DNA of 43,959 bases. It comes from Campylobacter portucalensis. GTDB taxonomy: Bacteria > Campylobacterota > Campylobacteria > Campylobacterales > Campylobacteraceae. The stretch lies in the NCBI RefSeq assembly GCF_009690845.1, contig NZ_VWSJ01000024.1:1-43959 (forward strand). Direction: 5' to 3'. Of the stretch, positions 1 to 9,673 are shown one piece after another (positions within the stretch are counted from its first letter, which is position 1; every line of letters starts with the position of its first letter). The notes beneath the pieces are model-generated. The model did no database searches. It was not told the origin of the DNA and saw nothing but the letters and a program-made list of their open reading frames with translations. Position numbers and translations under genes: made by a program.

Positions 1-723
1 GTTGATTTTTTGATCTGTTGAAACTTTTAGGTTTTCTATGTTTTTTGTGTTTTTAGTGATATTATTTGTATTGGTTTCAACAATAGATGTTAAATTTGAG
101 ATTGATCTAATATTTTTTTGTATATCTGACTTATTGACTTTAATATCTTTTATATTTGCCGATATTGCTTGATTTGCAAAAATTATATCATTATCTAAAT
201 TTGCTACTTTTGATTCTAATTTTGTAGTTTTTTCATTAAATTTATCAAAGACCTTGTTTGCTTCTTCTTTTAAATTTTTTAAACCATTTTCAAGATTTAA
301 ATCATTTTCTAGCATTGCATCTGTTTTTTCTTCCAAGGCTTGTTCGATTGTTAAAGCCATATCAGCCATTTCTTTTCTAAGTTCTTTTTTATTTTTCTTG
401 ATTCTTCTATTTTGTCTTTCTAACTGTTTTTCAAGATCCGAAAGACCATCTTCAATTAATTCTGTTATACTTACAAATGGGACGCCAATATCAGTTGGAT
501 ATTTTAAACTAGCATTCAAATCTCCCAATTTATCCATTGCTTGATTAAGTGTTTTTGCCTCTTCTTTTAAACTAAGAATTTTAGAGGCTTTAAAACTTTG
601 AACACCAAGTATTGGTTTATGCGGTGCAGGTATTCCTTCAAGTTTACTCCCCATTAAAGTAGAACTAAAGCCAAAAGTGGCAACTAAAGCTATAAATTTA
701 AAACATCTAAAAGATTTTTTCAT
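1..723 (-). CDS. Secreted coiled-coil surface protein, N-terminal part (runs off the left edge)
   Basis: The frame is open from ATG at 723 to the window edge, 241 codons with no stop, so the C-terminus is missing. The ribosome site AAGGAG lies 6 bases before the ATG. Residues 1 to about 25 form a signal peptide (basic MKKSFR, then a hydrophobic core ending near MGSKL). After a short Pro-rich part, residues about 75-241 are charged heptad-like sequence rich in Asn, Lys, Glu and Leu, with repeating motifs such as NLTSIVETNTNN. That resembles the stalks of trimeric autotransporters (YadA-like) and other surface coiled coils. No head domain or membrane anchor is visible, so the family is inferred. 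A poly-G run sits just upstream and probably controls expression. Confidence 0.8.
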   Translation of the reverse strand, partial: MKKSFRCFKFIALVATFGFSSTLMGSKLEGIPAPHKPILGVQSFKASKILSLKEEAKTLNQAMDKLGDLNASLKYPTDIGVPFVSITELIEDGLSDLEKQLERQNRRIKKNKKELRKEMADMALTIEQALEEKTDAMLENDLNLENGLKNLKEEANKVFDKFNEKTTKLESKVANLDNDIIFANQAISANIKDIKVNKSDIQKNIRSISNLTSIVETNTNNITKNTKNIENLKVSTDQKIN

Positions 724-762
724 TTTTTCTCCTTATTGAAATAAAATTTAATTGTAATTTTA

Positions 763-772
763 CCCCCCCCCC
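763..772 (-). promoter_or_regulatory. Ten-base poly-G tract in the promoter of the coiled-coil surface gene
   Basis: On the minus strand ten G's are followed at once by TAAAAT, a good -10 box (757-762), with the start codon about 35 bases further on. The run therefore fills most of the space where a -35 to -10 spacer would lie. Runs of this length slip during replication in Campylobacter, and spacer length changes alter promoter strength in known phase-variable promoters. That this promoter varies is inference. Confidence 0.6.
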
Positions 773-1075
773 TTAAAGTTGGCTGAAATTTTAGAAAAAT
801 GGTGGAAATTGTTATTAAAATGATATAAATTTAGATGATGGTAGCTTTAAATAAGATGTTTACTAAATTTAGAGAGCTTAAAATCAAGCTTTTGAATAAT
901 TTTGTTTTTAAATTTCAAGAGGCTATAATAAGTTTTTGAAATTTTGTATTTTATTTTTAAATATATAAAGCTACAAGTTTTAAAGCTTTAAAAATTTACA
1001 TTTATGCTTAATTGTATAGATTTAGCTGATTTATCGTAAATTTTAAAGCCTTTTTATATAGAAGAATCACTAAAT
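773..1075. other. AT-rich intergenic stretch with no recognised gene
   Basis: About 300 bases between the end of the membrane-protein gene at 1076 and the poly-G promoter. No open frame with a ribosome site, no strong hairpin and no RNA-gene signature is visible on either strand. It is mostly A/T runs with several copies of the AAATTTA-type words common in this genome. Confidence 0.5.
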
Positions 1076-1489
1076 TTAGGATTTTGCATACAACAATCCA
1101 TAAATTATCGATCCAATAGGAAGCGGAAAAATTCCAAGCAAAAATGCAAAAGAATTTATTAGCCCAAATTTACAAAGCAGATAAAAACTAACTCCTAAAA
1201 TAAAATATCCTACCATTTTTAAAGGAGAAAAAAATGTAATTCTACTTTTAAAAAGTGCTGGCTTTTCTTGTTTTTCTTCTATATCGTCTTTAATATCTGC
1301 TAAATAATCATATTTTTTACTTAAAATTTCTTTACTTATCATTTTTTTATAGCTATTATATGATGAATAAGATATAAACATAGCTAAAAGAAATGAAATT
1401 TGAGAATTTAAAACGGCATATTTACCAATAAAAAATGATATGAAGATTATAAAAATATCACAAATTATATAAATTCTTATCAATCCCAC
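1076..1489 (-). CDS. Small integral membrane protein, function unknown
   Basis: This 137-residue protein has about four hydrophobic segments (residues roughly 5-25, 29-47, 90-110 and 112-134) with a charged loop of about 40 residues in the middle (KKYDYLADIKDDIEEKQEK). It is the last gene of the leftward cytochrome c - hemL - AtpZ-like operon and overlaps the preceding gene by 10 bases, so it is translationally linked. No domain is recognised. It resembles small conserved membrane proteins that follow hemL in Campylobacter, but no function should be read from that. Confidence 0.75.
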   Translation of the reverse strand: MGLIRIYIICDIFIIFISFFIGKYAVLNSQISFLLAMFISYSSYNSYKKMISKEILSKKYDYLADIKDDIEEKQEKPALFKSRITFFSPLKMVGYFILGVSFYLLCKFGLINSFAFLLGIFPLPIGSIIYGLLYAKS

Positions 1490-1812
1490 TTTCTATCTTC
1501 CTTATCCCACTCATCATCAGCCCAATCATCTTTTTTCTTGCTATCTAAAAGCTCTTTGTATTTTTGATATTTTATATCGCTTTCTAAATCTTTTAAATCT
1601 TTTTGCTGAGATTTAAAGGCTTTATATATATTTAAAAATCCAGCAGCAATCCCAACAAATAAAAATATCCAAAAAAATAATTTAATACCTGTTAAATTAA
1701 CAATCCAATTTCCTAGCCCTACACCTATTAAAATTGCAACTACAACAGAAATTACAAGACTTAGTCCATCAGCAGATTTTGCTACATCATTTAAATTTTT
1801 TGTTATTTTCAT
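1480..1812 (-). CDS. AtpZ/AtpI-like membrane protein (ATP synthase gene 1 family)
   Basis: This 110-residue protein has two transmembrane helices (about residues 18-40 and 45-66) joined by a short turn, then a charged tail ending in repeated Asp/Trp. The segment [14 protein letters not shown], the Gly-rich GVGLGNW and the second helix ending before NIYKAF match the AtpZ/AtpI family, small proteins tied to F-type ATP synthase assembly or Mg/Ca transport. No ATP synthase genes are nearby. It overlaps hemL by 4 bases, as in the C. jejuni hemL neighbourhood. The family call is fairly firm; the role here is unknown. Confidence 0.75.
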   Translation of the reverse strand: MKITKNLNDVAKSADGLSLVISVVVAILIGVGLGNWIVNLTGIKLFFWIFLFVGIAAGFLNIYKAFKSQQKDLKDLESDIKYQKYKELLDSKKKDDWADDEWDKEDRKWD

Positions 1813-3083
1813 AAATTATCCATTACTTTTTGTGCTTTATTTAAAGCAAAATCAATATCTTCTTCACTCATTTTAGAGCAAATAAACCCTGTTTCAAACT
1901 GAGATGGAGCTAAGAAAACGCCTTCATTTATCATTCCTGTATGAAATTTAGAAAAAATATCTAAATTTGATGTTAGTGCGTCTTTAAAATTTAAAACCTC
2001 TTTGTCAGTAAAAAAGTATCCAAACATAGATCCTCTAACACAAATTTGTAAAGGAATTTTATTTTTACTAGCTATATCTTTAAGTCCGTTTGTAAATTTG
2101 ATAGCTAAATTTTCAAGGTTTTTATATAAATTGGGACTATTTTTTATCTTTGTTAAACTTGCAATTCCTGCTGCCATAGCTACTGGATTTCCACTTAAAG
2201 TTCCAGCTTGATAAACACCCCCTAATGGACTTAGATTATCCATTATCTCTTTTTTTCCTGCAAAAGCTGCAGCGTTTAATCCACCACCTATAACCTTACC
2301 AAAAGTTATAATATCAGCTTTTATTTTATAAAATTCGTAACTTCCTAAAGCACTTGCTCTATATCCGCTCATAACCTCGTCTAAAATTAAAACTATTTTA
2401 TTTTCATCACAAATTTGACGAAGTTCATCTAAAAACTCTTTTTTACTTGGAACAAGCCCCATATTTCCAGCAATTGGTTCAATTATAATAGTTCCTATAT
2501 CTTTATTTTCTTTTAAAATATTTTTCACACTTTCAATATCATTATAAGTCGCAACAAAAGTATGTTTTGCTATATCTTTAGGAACTCCAGCGCTACTAGT
2601 TGTTCCAAAAGTCGTAGCCCCACTTCCTGCTTTAACTAGCAAACTATCACTATGTCCGTGATAACACCCTTCAAATTTTATAATTCCATCTTTTTTACTA
2701 TATCCTCTTGCAAGACGAATCGCACTCATAGTTGCTTCTGTTCCACTTGAAACAAACCTAATCTTATCAATGTAGTTAAAATCATCTAAAATAAGCTTAG
2801 CTAGTTTTGTCTCAAGAGGCGAAGGTGCTCCAAAACTAAGTCCTTTTTTAGCTGTACTTATAACTGCATTTTCAATATCCTCATCACAATGCCCAAAAAG
2901 AAGTGGTCCCCAGCTTTGAACAAAATCAAGATATTTATTCCCCTCAACATCATAAATATAAGCCCCATCTCCTTTTTCAACTATAAATGGCTCACTTCCA
3001 ACATTTATAAACGCTCTAACTGGAGAATTTACTCCACCTGGTATAAATTTTTGTGCTTCTAAAAACTCGTTTTTATTTGTCAT
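1809..3083 (-). CDS. hemL: Glutamate-1-semialdehyde 2,1-aminomutase
   Basis: This 424-residue class III aminotransferase-fold enzyme converts glutamate-1-semialdehyde to 5-aminolevulinate, the precursor of haem, in the cytosol. Diagnostic features are the N-terminal [13 protein letters not shown], the phosphate-binding SSGTEA near residue 113, CYHGHSD near 140, LDEVMSGYR near 234 and the pyridoxal-phosphate lysine K263 in FGKVIGGG. Length is normal for the family. It starts at ATG 3083, 11 bases inside the 3' end of the cytochrome c gene, with a GGAG ribosome site. Pairing a haem-synthesis gene with a c-type cytochrome makes functional sense. Confidence 0.97.
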   Translation of the reverse strand: MTNKNEFLEAQKFIPGGVNSPVRAFINVGSEPFIVEKGDGAYIYDVEGNKYLDFVQSWGPLLFGHCDEDIENAVISTAKKGLSFGAPSPLETKLAKLILDDFNYIDKIRFVSSGTEATMSAIRLARGYSKKDGIIKFEGCYHGHSDSLLVKAGSGATTFGTTSSAGVPKDIAKHTFVATYNDIESVKNILKENKDIGTIIIEPIAGNMGLVPSKKEFLDELRQICDENKIVLILDEVMSGYRASALGSYEFYKIKADIITFGKVIGGGLNAAAFAGKKEIMDNLSPLGGVYQAGTLSGNPVAMAAGIASLTKIKNSPNLYKNLENLAIKFTNGLKDIASKNKIPLQICVRGSMFGYFFTDKEVLNFKDALTSNLDIFSKFHTGMINEGVFLAPSQFETGFICSKMSEEDIDFALNKAQKVMDNL

Positions 3084-3441
3084 TTTTACTCTCCTTATTT
3101 GATATTTTTAAATATTTATAAATCGCTATTATTTCATCTTTTGTTAAAAAATACATCGGCATTATTTTATTTGATTTTAAAACTCCATCTGCAAATTCTT
3201 GTGGATCTAATTCATTAATCGCAGGTGCGACTAAATTTTTATTATATTTTTTTCTATCTATTTTATTTAATTCTTTATAAGTGGCTATTATGCCGCCCTC
3301 GCCTTTTGCACCGTGGCATTTATTACAACCTATTCCGCGTGGATTTTTATAAAGCATTTTGCCATACTCAACATCAGTTATAAAGCTATCTGCAAATAAA
3401 AATTTAATAAACACAATCAATAAAACAAATACTTTTTTCAT
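3073..3441 (-). CDS. Small periplasmic c-type cytochrome
   Basis: A single-haem cytochrome of 122 residues. An N-terminal signal peptide ([17 protein letters not shown], residues 1-17) sends it to the periplasm. The haem-binding motif is CNKCH at residues 39-43, and M94 or M96 in KIMPMYF is the likely sixth ligand. The upstream in-frame ATG at 3465 would add eight residues before the signal peptide; the ATG at 3441 is preferred because AAGG lies just before it and the signal peptide begins there. It is the first gene of the leftward operon. It resembles the putative periplasmic protein upstream of hemL in C. jejuni. The electron partner is unknown. Confidence 0.85.
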   Translation of the reverse strand: MKKVFVLLIVFIKFLFADSFITDVEYGKMLYKNPRGIGCNKCHGAKGEGGIIATYKELNKIDRKKYNKNLVAPAINELDPQEFADGVLKSNKIMPMYFLTKDEIIAIYKYLKISNKESKNDK

Positions 3442-3577
3442 AAAAAACCTTAAATTTTTATGCAATAATACAACTTAAGTGTTTAAATTTAGATAAATCT
3501 TTAAAATTTATAAAAAATTCAAGATTTTTTATGTAAATTTTAGTTATCATACAGATTTTAATTTTAAAAGGATTTTT

Positions 3578-4432
3578 ATGATATTAATAGATGGAAAAAA
3601 CATTAGTAGCAAAGTAAAAGATGAAGTTAAAAATGAAGCTATAAATTTAGCAAATTTAGGTATAAAGCCAGGTCTTGCTGTGATTTTGGTTGGAGATGAT
3701 AAAGCTAGCCTTACATACGTAAATTCAAAAGAAAAAGCTTGTAAAATGTGTGAAATTTACTCCGTTAAAAAAACACTTCCTGCCTCAACTACCGAGGATG
3801 AGCTTTTAAATTTAATTGATGAATTAAATAAAGATGATAAAATTCACGGCATCTTAGTTCAACTTCCACTTCCAAAACATATTGATGAGAATAAAATCAT
3901 TGAAAAAATTGATCCAAAAAAAGATGTAGATGGTTTTCATCCAATAAATGTTGGCAAACTCTCAATTGCACTTGATGGCTTTGTATCTTGCACTCCTGCT
4001 GGAGTTATAAGGCTTTTAAAAGAGTATGAAATTGATATATCTGGTAAAAATGCAGTTGTAATTGGTAGAAGCAATATCGTTGGAAAACCGATGGCAAATT
4101 TGCTTTTAAAAGAAAACGCAACCGTAACCATAACTCATAGTAAAACTAAAAATTTAGATTTTTATACAAAAAATGCTGATATTATTGTTGTTGCAATTGG
4201 CATTCCAAATTTTTTAAAGGCTGATATGGTAAAAGATGGTGCTATTGTGATTGATGTAGGGATTAATCGCCTTGATGATGGGCGTTTAGTTGGAGACGCA
4301 GACTTTGAAAATTTAAAAGAAAAAGCTTCATTTATCACCCCTGTTCCAGGCGGAGTTGGACCAATGACAATAGCAATGCTTTTAAATAACACAATAATTT
4401 CAACTAAAAACTTTTTAAAAGAGAAAAAATGA
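3578..4432 (+). CDS. folD: Methylenetetrahydrofolate dehydrogenase / methenyltetrahydrofolate cyclohydrolase
   Basis: This 284-residue bifunctional cytosolic enzyme interconverts methylene-, methenyl- and formyl-tetrahydrofolate in one-carbon metabolism. The active-site pattern Y47-x3-K51 (YVNSK), the folate-site PKKDVDGFHP near residue 113, the Rossmann motif GRSNIVGKP near 162 and the C-terminal PVPGGVGPMT are all present, and length is normal. AAGG lies 7 bases before ATG. It heads a rightward operon and is divergent from the cytochrome gene, with 136 bases between the two starts for both promoters. It overlaps lepB by 4 bases. Confidence 0.97.
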   Translation: MILIDGKNISSKVKDEVKNEAINLANLGIKPGLAVILVGDDKASLTYVNSKEKACKMCEIYSVKKTLPASTTEDELLNLIDELNKDDKIHGILVQLPLPKHIDENKIIEKIDPKKDVDGFHPINVGKLSIALDGFVSCTPAGVIRLLKEYEIDISGKNAVVIGRSNIVGKPMANLLLKENATVTITHSKTKNLDFYTKNADIIVVAIGIPNFLKADMVKDGAIVIDVGINRLDDGRLVGDADFENLKEKASFITPVPGGVGPMTIAMLLNNTIISTKNFLKEKK

Positions 4433-5268
4433 AAAATAAATTAATTAAAATTTACAATTTCTCAGGAACTTGGACTGGAACTATTATAATTGTTTTATTT
4501 ATAATATTTTTCTTTGCTCAAGCCTTTGTAATTCCAAGCGGATCTATGAAAAACTCACTTTTGATAGGGGATTTTTTGTTTGTTAAAAAATATAGTTATG
4601 GAATTCCTACTCCTCATATTCCTTGGATAGAAATTCCTGTATTACCTGATTTTAATGATGATGGGCATATCATTCAAGGAAAAAGACCAGCACGCGGGGA
4701 TATAGTTGTTTTTAGATATCCACTAGATAAAAAAATCCATTTTGTTAAAAGAAACTTTGCAGTTGGTGGAGATGAAGTAGTATATAATATAAATTCTATG
4801 TATTTAAGACCGTATGAGGGGGATAAATTTATAGATGAAAATTATGATAAAGATGATGTTGTTATTTTAAATGGTAAAAAATTTGTAAAAGAGCCTTATA
4901 AAAATAAAGGCATAAGTTATGATGAAAGCGTGGATTTGCTTCCACTTACTCTACATAGCTTATTTAAAAATAAGTTTGCAATGTCGCCGATTAAAATTCA
5001 AGAACTTCCAGATTTAGATAGCAATCTTGAATTTAATGCATACTATATAAAAGTACCAAAAGATGAGTTTTTTATGATAGGAGATAATAGAAATCACTCA
5101 GATGATAGCCGATTTTGGGGAACGGTGCCATATAAATTTATAGTTGGAAAGCCTTGGTTTGTATATTTTAGTTGGGATAAAGATAAAAAAGTTAGATGGG
5201 AAAGAATTGGAAGATTTGTTGATACCTTGGAAAATGATGAAAAATTTATATATAAGCAAAAGGACTAA
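4429..5268 (+). CDS. lepB: Signal peptidase I
   Basis: This 279-residue membrane-anchored serine protease removes signal peptides from exported proteins at the periplasmic face of the inner membrane. One transmembrane segment lies at about residues 15-35. The catalytic Ser39 is in IPSGSM, and the catalytic base is Lys107 in HFVKRNFAVGGDE. The family box GDNRNHSDDSRFWG is intact near residue 217. An insertion of about 60 residues between the Lys box and the last box is typical of epsilonproteobacterial enzymes. It overlaps folD by 4 bases, the same pair as in C. jejuni. Confidence 0.96.
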   Translation: MKNKLIKIYNFSGTWTGTIIIVLFIIFFFAQAFVIPSGSMKNSLLIGDFLFVKKYSYGIPTPHIPWIEIPVLPDFNDDGHIIQGKRPARGDIVVFRYPLDKKIHFVKRNFAVGGDEVVYNINSMYLRPYEGDKFIDENYDKDDVVILNGKKFVKEPYKNKGISYDESVDLLPLTLHSLFKNKFAMSPIKIQELPDLDSNLEFNAYYIKVPKDEFFMIGDNRNHSDDSRFWGTVPYKFIVGKPWFVYFSWDKDKKVRWERIGRFVDTLENDEKFIYKQKD

Positions 5269-5270
5269 TT

Positions 5271-5714
5271 ATGATCGTTGAAAAAATTTATATTGCAAGC
5301 GATCATGCTGGAGTAGATATTAAAAAAACTTGCAAGGAATTTTTAGAAAGTTTAAATTTTGAAGTTATAGATTTAGGAACAGATTCATTAAATAGTGTGG
5401 ATTATCCTGATTTTGCTTATAAATTAACAAATGAAGTTAAAAAAAATAGTAAATTTTATGGTGTTTTGATATGCGGAACAGGCATTGGTATAAGTATAGC
5501 CGCAAATAGAGATAAAAATATAAGATGTGCTTTATGTCATAATGAAAATACCGCAACTCTTGCAAGAGAACATAATGATGCAAATGTATTGGCATTTGGT
5601 GCTAGGGTTGTTGATGAAAATTTAGCAAAAAAAATGTGTGAGGTATTTTTTAATACAGAATTTGCAGGCAATAGGCATAAAAATAGAGTTTTAAAACTAT
5701 CGAAGGAATCGTAA
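5271..5714 (+). CDS. rpiB: Ribose-5-phosphate isomerase B
   Basis: This 147-residue cytosolic isomerase interconverts ribose-5-phosphate and ribulose-5-phosphate in the pentose phosphate pathway. It shows the RpiB/LacAB signature: [10 protein letters not shown] at residues 9-18, the active-site Cys68 in [15 protein letters not shown], and the [13 protein letters not shown] segment. Length is typical. It begins 3 bases after lepB and ends in TAATG, so its stop overlaps the apt start by one base, which suggests coupled translation and a supply of ribose phosphate for the PRPP-using enzyme that follows. Confidence 0.95.
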   Translation: MIVEKIYIASDHAGVDIKKTCKEFLESLNFEVIDLGTDSLNSVDYPDFAYKLTNEVKKNSKFYGVLICGTGIGISIAANRDKNIRCALCHNENTATLAREHNDANVLAFGARVVDENLAKKMCEVFFNTEFAGNRHKNRVLKLSKES

Positions 5715-6262
5715 TGCATAAACTTACAAAAGATGAAGAGTTGTATTTGTTAAATTCAATAAGAACAATAAAAGACTTTCCTAAACCTGGGATTTTATTT
5801 CGAGATATAACAACTCTTTTAAATAACAAAGATGCTTTTAATTTTTTAATGAATCATTTAGAAAAAAGATATAAGAACTATAATCTTGATTTTATAGCAG
5901 GAATTGAGAGTCGTGGATTTATATTTGGAGCAGCACTTAGTGCAAAGCTAGAAGTTCCATTTGTTCCTATTAGAAAACCTAAAAAACTTCCACATATCAC
6001 AATCTCACAAAAATATAGCTTAGAATACGGAATTGATGAGGTTCAAATTCATATCGATGCTTTTTCGCATATTAAAGACGCAAAAGTTTTATTAATAGAT
6101 GATTTAATAGCTACAGGAGGCACCGCAAAAGCCTCTATTCAACTCATAAATCAAACTAATGCAAAATGTATAGAGGCATGTTTTTTGATAGATTTAAAAA
6201 ACTTAGGCGGCAGTAATGAGATAAAAAATATGACTGAAATTTACTCTATTTTAGAGGTTTAA
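5714..6262 (+). CDS. apt: Adenine phosphoribosyltransferase
   Basis: This 182-residue purine-salvage enzyme makes AMP from adenine and PRPP in the cytosol. Typical features are the N-terminal [21 protein letters not shown], the IESRGF loop near residue 64 and the PRPP-binding motif [14 protein letters not shown] near residue 125. Its start overlaps the rpiB stop (TAATG), and the following dedA gene starts directly after its stop codon, so it sits mid-operon. No anomaly is seen. Confidence 0.96.
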   Translation: MHKLTKDEELYLLNSIRTIKDFPKPGILFRDITTLLNNKDAFNFLMNHLEKRYKNYNLDFIAGIESRGFIFGAALSAKLEVPFVPIRKPKKLPHITISQKYSLEYGIDEVQIHIDAFSHIKDAKVLLIDDLIATGGTAKASIQLINQTNAKCIEACFLIDLKNLGGSNEIKNMTEIYSILEV

Positions 6263-6865
6263 ATGGAAGAATTTTTAAAAGAATTATTATTTAAATATCA
6301 TGATTATGCTTATATAATACTGTTTTTATGGTGTATTTTAGAAGGAGAATTAGCACTTATTGTAGCTGGAGTAATGGCTCATGCTGGACTTATAAATTTA
6401 CCTATGAGTATTTTTATATCTGGAATTGGGGCTTTTGTTGGCGATCAAATTTATTTTTATATGGGAAGATATAATAAAAAATACATAACAAAAAAACTCA
6501 TAAAACAAAAAAGAAAATTTGCAATCGCTCATCTTATGTTAAATCAATATGGCTCAATGATAATATTTATACAAAGATATATGTATGGATTTAGGATAAT
6601 AATTCCTATGAGTATTGGAATTACACGATTTAATTCAACAAAATATCTATTTATAAATTTAATAAGTGCTTGGTGCTGGGCTGCTATTACGATAATTTTA
6701 GCTTGGTATTTTGGTGATGAAATTTGGGAATTTGTTAGTTTGGTAGAAAAACATTGGTATATAGCTATTCCTCTTATTTTAGTATTTTTTGGATTGATTT
6801 TTTATGCTTTTAAAAAACTAGAAAATAAATTTTTAAACAATAGAAAGGAAAAATATGAAAGTTGA
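6263..6865 (+). CDS. DedA family membrane protein (first of two)
   Basis: A 200-residue inner-membrane protein of the DedA/SNARE-associated family, members of which are linked to membrane-lipid flipping and proton-motive-force homeostasis. Hallmarks are the acidic residue in FLWCILEGELALIVAG (helix 1), FVGDQIYFYMGR near residue 52 and the basic motif QRYMYGFRIIIPMSIGI near residue 102. Helices follow at about 125-150 and 165-187. It starts immediately after the apt stop and overlaps pepA by 11 bases. A second DedA gene lies 2.8 kb downstream and is clearly divergent in sequence, so the two are paralogues. Confidence 0.92.
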   Translation: MEEFLKELLFKYHDYAYIILFLWCILEGELALIVAGVMAHAGLINLPMSIFISGIGAFVGDQIYFYMGRYNKKYITKKLIKQKRKFAIAHLMLNQYGSMIIFIQRYMYGFRIIIPMSIGITRFNSTKYLFINLISAWCWAAITIILAWYFGDEIWEFVSLVEKHWYIAIPLILVFFGLIFYAFKKLENKFLNNRKEKYES

Positions 6866-8321
6866 ATTATTTGATAAAAAAATCGATGATATCAGTGCTG
6901 ATTTTGAAGCGATTTTGATTGTAAATAAAGATTTAGATCATAAATTTATAAAAGATAAGGATAAATTTGATGTTTTAAACTATAAAGGTGATGGTATTTT
7001 GGTTTTGCCTGAGAGTAAAAGAATTTATGTAGGCATAAAGGAGATTGAATATGATAAGCTTAGGCTTGCAATGAGTAAAATTTATCACGCTTTAAAAAAC
7101 TATAATATAAAAAGTGTAAAAATTGCAACATATAAGAATTCAAATTGCACTAAAAAAACTTATCAAGCTATGACTGAGGGTTTTATTTTAAGTTCATATG
7201 AGTTTGATAAATATAAAAGTGAAAAAACAAAATATAACCTAAATGAAATTTACATATCCACAGATGAGTATAGCGATAAAACTATAAAATTTGAAAAAGC
7301 AAATTTAGGCGTAAAACAAGGTGATATTATAGCAAGAGCCACAAATTTTGCAAAAAAAGGAGTAAATGAAATTCCTGAAATCTATACCCCTAAAAAAATG
7401 GCAGAAGAAGCTGAAATTTTAGCTAGTAGGTATGAGAGGATTGAGTGCAAGATTCACGGTAAGAATTTCTTGCAAAAAGAGAATATGAATGCTTTTTTAG
7501 CTGTAAATAGAGCTAGCGTTCATGAGCCTTATTTAATACACTTAAAATATACTCCAAAAAAAGAGTCTAAAAAAAGAGTAATTTTTGTTGGCAAAGGCTT
7601 AACTTACGATAGCGGCGGACTTAGTTTAAAACCAAGTGATTATATGCTAACTATGAAGTGTGATAAAAGCGGAGCGATGGCTGTTATGGGGATCATAAAA
7701 GGAGCTGCTGAGTTAGAGCTTCCTTTTGAAATCCACTCAATCATCGGTGCAACTGAAAATATGATAGGTGGAAATGCTTATAAACCTGATGATATTTTAA
7801 TTACAAGAAGTGGAGTAAGTGTAGAAGTTAGAAACACTGATGCTGAAGGAAGACTAGTTTTAGCTGATGTGCTAAGTTATGCACAAGATTTTAAACCTGA
7901 TTTGTTGATAGATATGGCAACTTTAACAGGGGCTTGCGTAGTTGGGCTTGGAGAATTTACAATTGGACTTTTAGGAAATAATGAAGAGCTAAAAAAAGAG
8001 TATAAAGATCAAATAAAAGATAGTGGTGAGCTAATGACGATTTTAGAATTTAATGACTACTTAAGAGAGCTTGTAAAAAGCAAAATCGCTGATATCTCAA
8101 ACACTTCAGCAAGTAGATACGGAGGAACAACAACAGCTGGAATTTTCCTAGATCATTTCATAAAAAATGAGTATAAAGATAAGTGGATGCATCTTGATAT
8201 AGCAGGACCTGCATATTTAGAAAAATCATGGGGATATAATAATTATGGTGCAACTGGTGCTGGAGTTAGAGCGAATTTATACTATTTGCTTGGATTATCA
8301 AAAGAGTGTGGGTGCGAATAA
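6855..8321 (+). CDS. pepA: Leucyl aminopeptidase (M17 family)
   Basis: This 488-residue cytosolic metallopeptidase removes N-terminal residues from peptides using two metal ions. The catalytic domain carries VGKGLTYDSGGLSLKPS near residue 244 (metal Asp and catalytic Lys region), MKCDKSGAMAVMG near 268 and the family signature NTDAEGRLVLAD near 335. The N-terminal macro-like domain (about 1-160) is divergent, as usual. AAAGGA precedes ATG. Its stop overlaps the ychF start in a TAATG arrangement, so ychF is probably translationally coupled. Confidence 0.96.
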   Translation: MKVELFDKKIDDISADFEAILIVNKDLDHKFIKDKDKFDVLNYKGDGILVLPESKRIYVGIKEIEYDKLRLAMSKIYHALKNYNIKSVKIATYKNSNCTKKTYQAMTEGFILSSYEFDKYKSEKTKYNLNEIYISTDEYSDKTIKFEKANLGVKQGDIIARATNFAKKGVNEIPEIYTPKKMAEEAEILASRYERIECKIHGKNFLQKENMNAFLAVNRASVHEPYLIHLKYTPKKESKKRVIFVGKGLTYDSGGLSLKPSDYMLTMKCDKSGAMAVMGIIKGAAELELPFEIHSIIGATENMIGGNAYKPDDILITRSGVSVEVRNTDAEGRLVLADVLSYAQDFKPDLLIDMATLTGACVVGLGEFTIGLLGNNEELKKEYKDQIKDSGELMTILEFNDYLRELVKSKIADISNTSASRYGGTTTAGIFLDHFIKNEYKDKWMHLDIAGPAYLEKSWGYNNYGATGAGVRANLYYLLGLSKECGCE

Positions 8322-9424
8322 TGGGACTAGCTGTTGGTATCGTAGGGCTTCCAAACGTAGGCAAATCAACCACTTTTAACGCTCTTACTAAAGCACAAAA
8401 CGCTGAAGCACAAAACTATCCATTTTGCACGATTGAGCCAAATAAAGCAATCGTACCTGTACTAGATAGTCGTCTAAATGAGCTTGCAAAAATAGTAAAT
8501 CCTAATAAAATTCAGCACTCTGTAATTGAATTTGTAGATATTGCAGGACTTGTAAAGGGTGCTAGCAAGGGTGAAGGGCTTGGAAATAAATTTTTATCCA
8601 ATATCAGAGAAACTGAGATTATTTTACACATTGTTAGATGTTTTGATGATGAAAACATCACCCATGTTGAGGGCAAGGTTGATCCAATTCGTGATATAAA
8701 CATAATTGAAAATGAGCTTATCCTAGCCGATATGGAACAACTTGAAAAAAAGATTGAAAGATTATCAAAAGATGTAAAAGCCAATAAAAAAGGTGCAAAA
8801 GAACTACAAGATATGGCAATTAAGCTTTTAGAACATTTAAGCAATGGAGAGAGTGCTTCTAGTTTTGATGAGTTTAATACTCAAATTTTTGAAGATTTAA
8901 ATAAAGAGCTAAGACTCCTTTCGGCAAAAGATATTATTTATGCTGTAAATGTAGATGAAGATAGCATCCTTGAAGATAATAAATATGTTAAAGCTGTGCA
9001 AGAGTATGCTAATAAAAACAATAGAGTTGTCATCAAGCTTTGTGCTAAGATAGAAGAAGAGCTAATCGGATTAGACGAAAATGAAGCAAAAGAGATGTTA
9101 GAAAGTCTTGGGGCAAGCCAAAGCGGACTTGATAATATCATAAAAACAGCATTTACTAAGCTAAATTTAATAAGCTATTTTACAGCTGGAGTTATTGAAG
9201 TTAGAGCTTGGACGATTAAAAAAGGTTACAAAGCACCAAAAGCAGCAAGTGTTATTCACAATGACTTTGAAAAAGGCTTTATTAGAGCTGAAGTTATAAG
9301 TTATGATGATTTTGTAAATTGTGGCGGAGAAGCTGGAGCAAAAGAAGCTGGAAAAATGCGACTTGAAGGAAAGGATTATGTCGTTCAAGATGGCGATGTC
9401 ATGCACTTTAGATTCAATGTTTAG
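8321..9424 (+). CDS. ychF: Redox-regulated ATPase YchF (Obg-like)
   Basis: A 367-residue P-loop ATPase of the Obg family. It has GLPNVGKSTTFNAL at the start (P-loop), VDIAGLVKGASKGEGLGN (switch regions), NVDED in the G4 position and a C-terminal TGS domain from about residue 282 (YFTAGVIEVRAWTI) to GDVMHFRFNV. YchF binds ribosomes and favours ATP; it modulates stress and peroxide resistance in other bacteria. The ATG at 8321 is chosen over an in-frame GTG-type start 15 bases earlier because all family members begin MGLAVGIVG-like. It is the last gene of the operon and is followed by a terminator. Confidence 0.96.
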   Translation: MGLAVGIVGLPNVGKSTTFNALTKAQNAEAQNYPFCTIEPNKAIVPVLDSRLNELAKIVNPNKIQHSVIEFVDIAGLVKGASKGEGLGNKFLSNIRETEIILHIVRCFDDENITHVEGKVDPIRDINIIENELILADMEQLEKKIERLSKDVKANKKGAKELQDMAIKLLEHLSNGESASSFDEFNTQIFEDLNKELRLLSAKDIIYAVNVDEDSILEDNKYVKAVQEYANKNNRVVIKLCAKIEEELIGLDENEAKEMLESLGASQSGLDNIIKTAFTKLNLISYFTAGVIEVRAWTIKKGYKAPKAASVIHNDFEKGFIRAEVISYDDFVNCGGEAGAKEAGKMRLEGKDYVVQDGDVMHFRFNV

Positions 9425-9447
9425 GGATGAAATTCCCTAAATTTTTA
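9420..9447 (+). terminator. Rho-independent terminator after ychF
   Basis: A perfect 8-bp stem (TTTAGGGA / TCCCTAAA) with a 6-base loop is followed directly by a T run. The stem starts within the ychF stop codon region, so it closes the folD-ychF operon. Confidence 0.85.
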
Positions 9448-9673
9448 TCGTGTAATTTTAAACTTACTTATCAAAATTTAGAGTAATTAACTTTAAAAAT
9501 TTACCATTTTATAAACTCAAATTTATAAAGCAATTTATTTAATAAATGATGTTTATAATATTATAGAATTTTAATTTTTATTTAAACCTAATTTTTAATC
9601 TTGCAACTCTTAAAATTATATGTTTGATAAAATTATTAGATTAATAATAAAAAATATATTAAAGAAAATATTA

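Noticed and set aside
254-544. Open frame on the plus strand opposite the coiled-coil gene
   Set aside because: It is antisense to a frame with signal peptide, ribosome site and coherent coiled-coil sequence, and has low-complexity Ser/Phe composition typical of a shadow.
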